Shown: positions 59,579 to 64,000 of the stretch, piece by piece
Position numbering within the stretch: the stretch's first letter is position 1
How the letters are laid out: every line of letters starts with the position of its first letter
DNA from: CAYRVX01 sp964427875
GTDB taxonomy: Bacteria; Planctomycetota; Phycisphaerae; SM23-33
DNA: 64,000 nucleotides
Direction of reading: 5' to 3'
Assembly: GCA_964427875.1 (NCBI GenBank)
Contig: CAYRVX010000020.1
Coordinates: forward strand, 10,707-74,706
The notes under the pieces: generated by a model
The model's database searches: none
What the model was told of the DNA's origin: nothing
The model's input: only the letters and a program-made list of their open reading frames with translations
Program-made: the position numbers and the translations under genes

Positions 59579-59902
59579 TTACGCCTGGGCGAATCGCACT
59601 CCCACTGCGAGGTCGCCTTCCTGGATCATCGCCTGGCGGTCGACACGGACGATGGTGGCGTCGACGGGGCCCCGGCCCAGCCGGGCGAACTCCGGGCGGC
59701 TCACGCCGCCGATGGCCAGTCGGATCGCCTGGCCCGGGCGAACCGGCGTGGCGGCGGGAACGTACATCTTCAGGCCCCCCACCGAGATGTTCGCGCATCG
59801 CGCGGGAAACTCGCGCTGCGACGGCCCGTGGAAGAAGTCGACGCTCGTAACCAGCGGGTAGCGGGGATGCGTCCTTCTCTCTGTCGATGGCGATTCGCTC
59901 AT
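59579..59902 (-). CDS. PilZ-domain protein
   Basis: The protein has 107 residues. The PilZ domain has both c-di-GMP motifs: RRTHPRYPL (RxxxR) and ANISVGGLKM (D/NxSxxG). Such a stand-alone PilZ protein senses c-di-GMP to set motility, adhesion or polysaccharide output. AAAGGAG lies 6 nt before the start. A TATAAT lies about 55 nt upstream. Confidence 0.9.
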   Translation of the reverse strand: MSESPSTERRTHPRYPLVTSVDFFHGPSQREFPARCANISVGGLKMYVPAATPVRPGQAIRLAIGGVSRPEFARLGRGPVDATIVRVDRQAMIQEGDLAVGVRFAQA

Positions 59903-59957
59903 CAAAGACTCCTTTCTCTGGCCACCCCACGTATTCATCGGACGTGCCGACCGACAC

Positions 59958-59963
59958 ATTATA
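59958..59963 (-). promoter_or_regulatory. -10 box upstream of the PilZ gene
   Basis: Reads TATAAT on the minus strand. No clear -35. The rest of the divergent gap to 60034 has no recognisable strong promoter for phosphofructokinase. Confidence 0.35.
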
Positions 59964-60034
59964 CCTAATTCGTTTTTGCTCGCCAGGATTTCCGAGTATT
60001 CTATTCGCCGATTCGAGCTTGGCAGGAGGAGCGC

Positions 60035-61126
60035 ATGGCTGGACAGCTCGAGCGGATCGGAGTCCTCACGGGCGGCGGCGACTGCCCCGGCCTGAACGCC
60101 GTCATCCGCGCGGTCACGAAGGCCGCCATCGACGGCGGTTTGGAGGTCGTCGGGATCGAGGACGGCTACCTTGGGCTGATCGAGGACCGCCTTCGCGTCC
60201 TGAGCTACCTGGACGTCAGCGGGATCCTCACCCGGGGCGGGACGATCCTCGGCGCGTGCAACAAGGCCAACCCCGCGGCCTACCACGTCCGCGAGAACGG
60301 CAACTGGGTCGTCCGCGACATTCGCGACCGCGTGATCGAGACCTGCCGCGCCCGCGGGCTGGACGCGATCGTCGTCATCGGAGGCGACGGCACCATGAGC
60401 GGGGCCGCGGACCTCATCGAGAGGGGACTCAACGTCGTCGGCGTGCCGAAGACGATCGACAACGACCTGTGGGCCACGGAGATCACGTTCGGCCACGACA
60501 CGGCCGTCACGACGGCGACCGAGGCGCTCGATAAGGTCCACACCACCGCCTCCAGCCATCACCGCGTGATGGTCGTCGAGCTGATGGGGCGATACGCCGG
60601 CTGGCTGGCGCTGCACGCCGGCGTCGCCGCCGGGGCGGACGTCATCCTGATCCCCGAGATCCCCTTCCGCATCGAGAAGGTGGCCGAGAAGTGCCTCGAG
60701 CGCAACCGCGGCGGGCGGGGGTTCACCATCATCGCCGCCGGCGAGGGCGCAGTGACCGTCGGCGGAGAGCACTTCGTCGATCGCGTGGACGAGACCTCGC
60801 CGGACCCCATCCGCCTGGGCGGCGTGGCCAAGTACGTCGCCGAGGAGATCGAGAAGATCACCGGCCTCGATAGCCGAACCATCGTGCTGGGGCACGTGCA
60901 GCGCGGAGGCACGCCCACGCCCCGCGACCGCCTGCTGGCCACCCAGTTCGGATACCACGCCTACGAGCTGCTCGCCGCCGGGCGGTTCGGACGGGTCGTC
61001 GTCCAGCAGGCCGGGCAGATCGACTCCGTGCCGATCAAGGACGTGGCCAGAAAGGTCCGCACCGTCCCCAAAGACCATCCCCTCATCCAAGCAGCCAGGG
61101 CCGTCGGAACGTGTTTCGGAGACTGA
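60035..61126 (+). CDS. pfkA: 6-phosphofructokinase (ATP-type by motif)
   Basis: The protein has 363 residues. PFK signature segments: IGVLTGGGDCPGLNAVIRAV, IVVIGGDGTMSGA (116-119 GGDG), VPKTIDNDL (138-145) and HVQRGGTPTPRDR. The GGDG position is Gly, which favours ATP over pyrophosphate. The PKTIDND position is Lys, which is seen in PPi enzymes but also in some ATP enzymes such as those of actinomycetes and trypanosomes. The ATG at 60035 has GGAGGA upstream. The next gene overlaps by 16 nt. Confidence 0.93.
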   Translation: MAGQLERIGVLTGGGDCPGLNAVIRAVTKAAIDGGLEVVGIEDGYLGLIEDRLRVLSYLDVSGILTRGGTILGACNKANPAAYHVRENGNWVVRDIRDRVIETCRARGLDAIVVIGGDGTMSGAADLIERGLNVVGVPKTIDNDLWATEITFGHDTAVTTATEALDKVHTTASSHHRVMVVELMGRYAGWLALHAGVAAGADVILIPEIPFRIEKVAEKCLERNRGGRGFTIIAAGEGAVTVGGEHFVDRVDETSPDPIRLGGVAKYVAEEIEKITGLDSRTIVLGHVQRGGTPTPRDRLLATQFGYHAYELLAAGRFGRVVVQQAGQIDSVPIKDVARKVRTVPKDHPLIQAARAVGTCFGD

Positions 61127-62559
61127 GCATCGCCGCGGCGGGTCTTCTGATCTGCGTGCCCCTGTCGGCTGCGGCCGCCCCGCCGGCGGCGCCGACGCTC
61201 CAGAAGCGAGCTTCAGACCTTCTCGCCGCGTTCGAGACGGCCTCCGGCGCCGTCGCGGGCGTCTGCGCCGTGGACCTCAAGGCCGGGCGGCAGATCCTCT
61301 CCGTTCGCGCCGACGACCCCTTCATCCCCGCCAGCAATCAGAAGCTGCTGACCGCCGCGTTCGCGCTGGCCAGGCTCGGGAGCGACTTCCGCTTCGTCAC
61401 GGGCGTCTTCCTGCTCGGCGAGGACGTCCTCGTCGCCGGCGAGGGCGATCCGACGCTGGGCGATCCGCGCCTCGCCGCGGCGGCCGGCAGGACCATCTAC
61501 GCCGACCTCGACCGATGGGCGGCGGCCGTCCGCCAGAATCGCGGGCGCCGCATCCGCCACGTCCTGCTGTGCGAGCCGCCCGGCCGGGCCGGCCGCTGCG
61601 CTCACTGGCGCCACGACGAACGATACGAGGACTACGCCGCGCCTGTCTCGACGCTCAATTTCCACAACAACTGCTTCGACGTGACCTTCATCAAGGTCTC
61701 CGGCGGGCTGGCGCCGATCGTGCGGCCGCGAAGCCGATACATCCGCGTCGAGAGCCGCCTGAAGGCCGGGCGCGACCATCTCTGGTCGCTCCGGACGCGC
61801 GACCGCGACGCCCGCGTCGTGCTCTCCGGCACCATCAGCCGCGCCACGAGCCGCCCGACAAGCGTGGCCGTCGACCACCCGTCCCTGCTGCTGGGGCGCA
61901 CACTCGCCGAGCGGCTCGCGCAGGTGGGCGTTACCGTCACCGGCCAGATCCGCCAGGCCGCGCCGCGCCAGATCCAATGGTCCCGCGCCCGGGCGATCTG
62001 CCGGATCGAAACCCCCCTGTTCGTCGTGATGCACCGCGCGAACAAGCGCAGCCTCAACATGGCCGCCGAGGCGATCCTCCTGCGAGCGGGCGACGGCACA
62101 TGGCCGGGCTCGGCCGAGATGATGACGCGGACGCTCACGAAGACTTATGGCCTCCCGGCCGGAAGCGTCGCACCTACCGACGGCAGCGGCCTCAGCCGCG
62201 ACAACCGCGCCTCGCCGGGTGCGATCACAAAGCTCCTTCTCGCCGTCGCCCGCCGCCCGGACGCCGTGCTGCTTCTGGCGAGCCTGCCGGTCGGCGGCAT
62301 CGACGGCACGCTGGCCGCCCGCTTCACCCGCCCGCCCTGCCGCGGACGGATCATCGCCAAGACCGGCCACCTTTACGGCGTCTCCTGCCTCAGCGGCTAC
62401 GTGCTCGACGAGCAGCGCCGCGCCCGCATCGCCTTCTCGATCCTGGTCAACCGCTTCCGAGGCCCCCCCACCGCCGCCAAGGACCTCCAGGAAGCCCTCT
62501 GCCGACTGCTCCTCGACTCCCTCACCGCCCCAGGCGAAACCACCGGCAACTCCCCGTAG
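61111..62559 (+). CDS. dacB: PBP4-type D-Ala-D-Ala carboxypeptidase/endopeptidase (S13)
   Basis: The protein has 482 residues. Signal peptide LSIAAAGLLICVPLSAAAA. The peptidase S13 motifs are all present: S75-N-Q-K78 in PASNQKLLTA, S-L-N in KRSLNMAAEAIL and K-T-G in IIAKTGHLYG. It trims or cleaves peptidoglycan cross-links in the periplasm; planctomycetes do have peptidoglycan. GTG start at 61111, inside the end of pfkA. The C-terminal 38 nt overlap the convergent PEP-CTERM gene. Confidence 0.93.
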   Translation: MFRRLSIAAAGLLICVPLSAAAAPPAAPTLQKRASDLLAAFETASGAVAGVCAVDLKAGRQILSVRADDPFIPASNQKLLTAAFALARLGSDFRFVTGVFLLGEDVLVAGEGDPTLGDPRLAAAAGRTIYADLDRWAAAVRQNRGRRIRHVLLCEPPGRAGRCAHWRHDERYEDYAAPVSTLNFHNNCFDVTFIKVSGGLAPIVRPRSRYIRVESRLKAGRDHLWSLRTRDRDARVVLSGTISRATSRPTSVAVDHPSLLLGRTLAERLAQVGVTVTGQIRQAAPRQIQWSRARAICRIETPLFVVMHRANKRSLNMAAEAILLRAGDGTWPGSAEMMTRTLTKTYGLPAGSVAPTDGSGLSRDNRASPGAITKLLLAVARRPDAVLLLASLPVGGIDGTLAARFTRPPCRGRIIAKTGHLYGVSCLSGYVLDEQRRARIAFSILVNRFRGPPTAAKDLQEALCRLLLDSLTAPGETTGNSP

Positions 62560-63292
62560 CCCGGCGCTCCCGCCGCCTCCCCCAGCGCGCCACCGCCAAC
62601 CCGCCCAGCGCCAGCAGCGACAGCGTGGCCGGTTCCGGGACGTTGATGTACGAGAACGACCGCAGGAGCGATTCGTTCTGGCCGTAGCCTGTGCGGTCGC
62701 CGAACGCCACCCTGTTCGGAGCGGGATACCAGACCGGCCCGATCGGCTGAGTCAGGAACGGATCGGCTCCCCCGTCGATGAACAGCGACCCCACCCCGTC
62801 CGTGACCACAAGGCGGTAGTGGTGGAAACCATCCGTCGAATCAAACGCCTTGTACTCCGGCTCGAAGGTGAGCTGATTCCAGAGACTGATCTTGTCGCTG
62901 GCGATGTGAACGTGGAAGGCACGGCCGGGGACGTCCGAGATGACCATCTGCCACCCGGTAAGCTCGTACCCCGAGCTCGTCGAGTAGCTTGAAGAGATGA
63001 TGTTCAGGTCTGCCTCCATGACGACGCCCACGTCGAAGTCCAGCGGGACATCCAGACAGTACCACCACTGGGAGCCCTCCCAACTCGTGAGCCCCTGGTG
63101 CACGGCATCGCCCTGGATCGTATAGGGCGGGGAGCCGCCGTCATCGAACAGCTCAAACCCTTGGGCGTCAGGCAGCGTGCCCAGGCTCGCATCGTATGTC
63201 TTCCTGACGGCCGCCTCGCACGGCCGGGCCGTCGCCATCACAAGCACGCAGCTCAAACACGCCAATGCCGATACGCTTCTTCTGTTTCTCAT
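62522..63292 (-). CDS. Small exported PEP-CTERM protein
   Basis: The protein has 256 residues. Signal MRNRRSVSALACLSCVLVMA, then a beta-sandwich (LamG/concanavalin-like look: GFELFDDGGSPPYTIQGDAV, YRLVVTDGVGSLFIDGG) and the PEP-CTERM VPEPATLSLLALGGLAVARW. After the usual basic run the protein continues 12 residues (TGSCRWFRLGR), inside dacB on the other strand; a stop lost by mutation is possible. AAGGA 8 nt upstream supports the start. Confidence 0.86.
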   Translation of the reverse strand: MRNRRSVSALACLSCVLVMATARPCEAAVRKTYDASLGTLPDAQGFELFDDGGSPPYTIQGDAVHQGLTSWEGSQWWYCLDVPLDFDVGVVMEADLNIISSSYSTSSGYELTGWQMVISDVPGRAFHVHIASDKISLWNQLTFEPEYKAFDSTDGFHHYRLVVTDGVGSLFIDGGADPFLTQPIGPVWYPAPNRVAFGDRTGYGQNESLLRSFSYINVPEPATLSLLALGGLAVARWGRRRERRATGSCRWFRLGR

Positions 63293-63378
63293 CGTCCCGT
63301 CCTTTCCGGAATCCACGGACCTCTCACGGCGAGCACGATGAGCGAACCAACTCCTCCGAATCCTCACATCAAGGCGTG

Positions 63379-64000
63379 TTACTTTCTGCGTCTGCGAATC
63401 AGGGCCAGCCCGCCGAGCGCCAGCAGGGCAAGCGTGGCAGGCTCGGGGATCGTCAGGACGAGATGTCGCGTCGGGATCACGTCTCCCAGGGGCGTGGAGC
63501 CGGGCTGCGTATGGCCGAAGCGCACCCCGCCCCTCGTGTCCTCCGGCGAGAGGGCCCCGCCGAGGACGAACAGGCCGCTGCTGGCGTTGATGTCGGCCAG
63601 GGCGTCGTCGTCCAGCTCGATCGTCACGATGTCCGTGACCTCGGCCCAACTGGGGATCTCGACCGACCCGTACACGACGCCGGAGCCCAGGTCCTCGAAC
63701 GTCGCGGCGTTCTCCGCGCTGGTCCCGCCGCTCATCACCGTCGCCAGCGGCGTCGTCACCTCGTGCAGCGTGTACGTAGCCGCGGCCACGGTCCCGCTGC
63801 CCGTGCCCCGGGTCAGGCGAACCTCGGCGGCGACGGCCTGCTCAACGACACCGCTGAGGTCGAAGACGAGGAGGTTCCGGTAGGTCTTGTCCCCCGTGCC
63901 GCCCTCAAAGCCCACCACGTAGTTCTGATTGGTCGACGGGCCCGTGTAGGTCGAGAACCTCTTCTGATACCAGGCCGACATCGTCGCCTCGACCGTCACG
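63379..64000 (-). CDS. PEP-CTERM protein, N-terminus beyond the window
   Basis: The last 206 residues of a PEP-CTERM protein. The visible part is a DNRLRE/CBM96-like beta-sandwich (VEATMSAWYQKRFSTYTGPS, FDLSGVVEQAVAAEVRLTRG) ending TIPEPATLALLALGGLALIR with a basic tail. The signal peptide and perhaps further domains lie upstream of position 64000. It is 86 nt from the next PEP-CTERM gene, in the same direction. Confidence 0.85.
   Translation of the reverse strand, partial: VTVEATMSAWYQKRFSTYTGPSTNQNYVVGFEGGTGDKTYRNLLVFDLSGVVEQAVAAEVRLTRGTGSGTVAAATYTLHEVTTPLATVMSGGTSAENAATFEDLGSGVVYGSVEIPSWAEVTDIVTIELDDDALADINASSGLFVLGGALSPEDTRGGVRFGHTQPGSTPLGDVIPTRHLVLTIPEPATLALLALGGLALIRRRRK

Overview
The window is a GC-rich, gene-dense bacterial scaffold with one assembly gap of 100 Ns at 35700-35799. 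It most likely comes from a planctomycete, probably of the Phycisphaerae type. The reasons are three PEP-CTERM proteins (one with a dockerin-like calcium repeat), a Tat-exported sulfatase, a giant SGNH-hydrolase/TPR protein, an exported WD40 protein, several exported proteins with no known family, and a short-form UvrC. The assignment is inferred from gene content. There is no rRNA or tRNA in the window to test it, and no complete IS, prophage or CRISPR array.

Layout. 1-1.2 kb: two divergent toxin-antitoxin pairs (MNT/HepT and a ParD/ParE-like pair). 1.2-9 kb: SGNH-TPR membrane protein, sulfatase and, divergently, an exported clan-A-like glycoside hydrolase. 9-15 kb: glycosyltransferase family 9, mnmA, a DedA-like membrane protein, mnmE and a Gfo/Idh/MocA oxidoreductase. 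15.2-20.7 kb: a core information-processing run (zinc-ribbon coiled-coil protein, RNase HI, two-TM protein, dnaG, rpoD) with a near-consensus promoter before rpoD. 20.9-25.9 kb: a self-contained TetR/MFP/RND efflux operon with a perfect 18-bp palindromic operator. 26.2-27.8 kb: 2-hydroxyacid dehydrogenase and KDPG-type aldolase. 27.9-33.4 kb: exported protein of unknown function, PH-domain membrane protein, WD40 protein, then a MITE-like element. 33.4-36 kb: YbaK deacylase, AMMECR1, tadA and gapped miaA. 36-44.3 kb: dockerin/PEP-CTERM protein, zinc-ribbon protein, YjbQ, a radical SAM protein, two CNNM/CBS membrane proteins and a degenerate metallo-beta-lactamase-fold protein. 44.5-48.6 kb: patatin lipoprotein, MTA-phosphorylase-like enzyme, amidohydrolase. 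49.1-59.5 kb: uvrC, then a long plus-strand run with an exported HDAC-like hydrolase, an exported nitrilase-superfamily enzyme, a Tat-exported FAD oxidoreductase, an exported unknown protein, an ST7-like TPR protein, a SEC-C protein and a pRiA4b ORF-3-like protein. 59.5-64 kb: PilZ protein, phosphofructokinase, PBP4-type DD-peptidase and two PEP-CTERM proteins.

Three tRNA-modification genes (mnmA, mnmE, miaA), one tRNA-editing gene (tadA) and a mischarged-tRNA deacylase (ybaK-like) lie within 26 kb. The first protein-level candidate for novelty is the exported HDAC-like / nitrilase / FAD-oxidoreductase / unknown run at 50.8-57 kb. These look like successive periplasmic steps on an amide- or N-acyl-bearing substrate, but that is inference.

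The most unusual DNA-level signal is the set of dispersed short repeats. They include a 7-nt TTGCGG(A/G) tract in at least five places, one in frame inside the mnmE GTPase domain. There is also a modular triple-hairpin element in three copies, one bounded by 13-bp inverted repeats, and a 160-bp MITE-like element with TA ends. Further families are GACGAG hexamers, a 21-nt repeat, AGGGAAT-type heptamers and a long inverted repeat at 47.2-47.4 kb. They fill most of the longer intergenic gaps and in places supply coding sequence.
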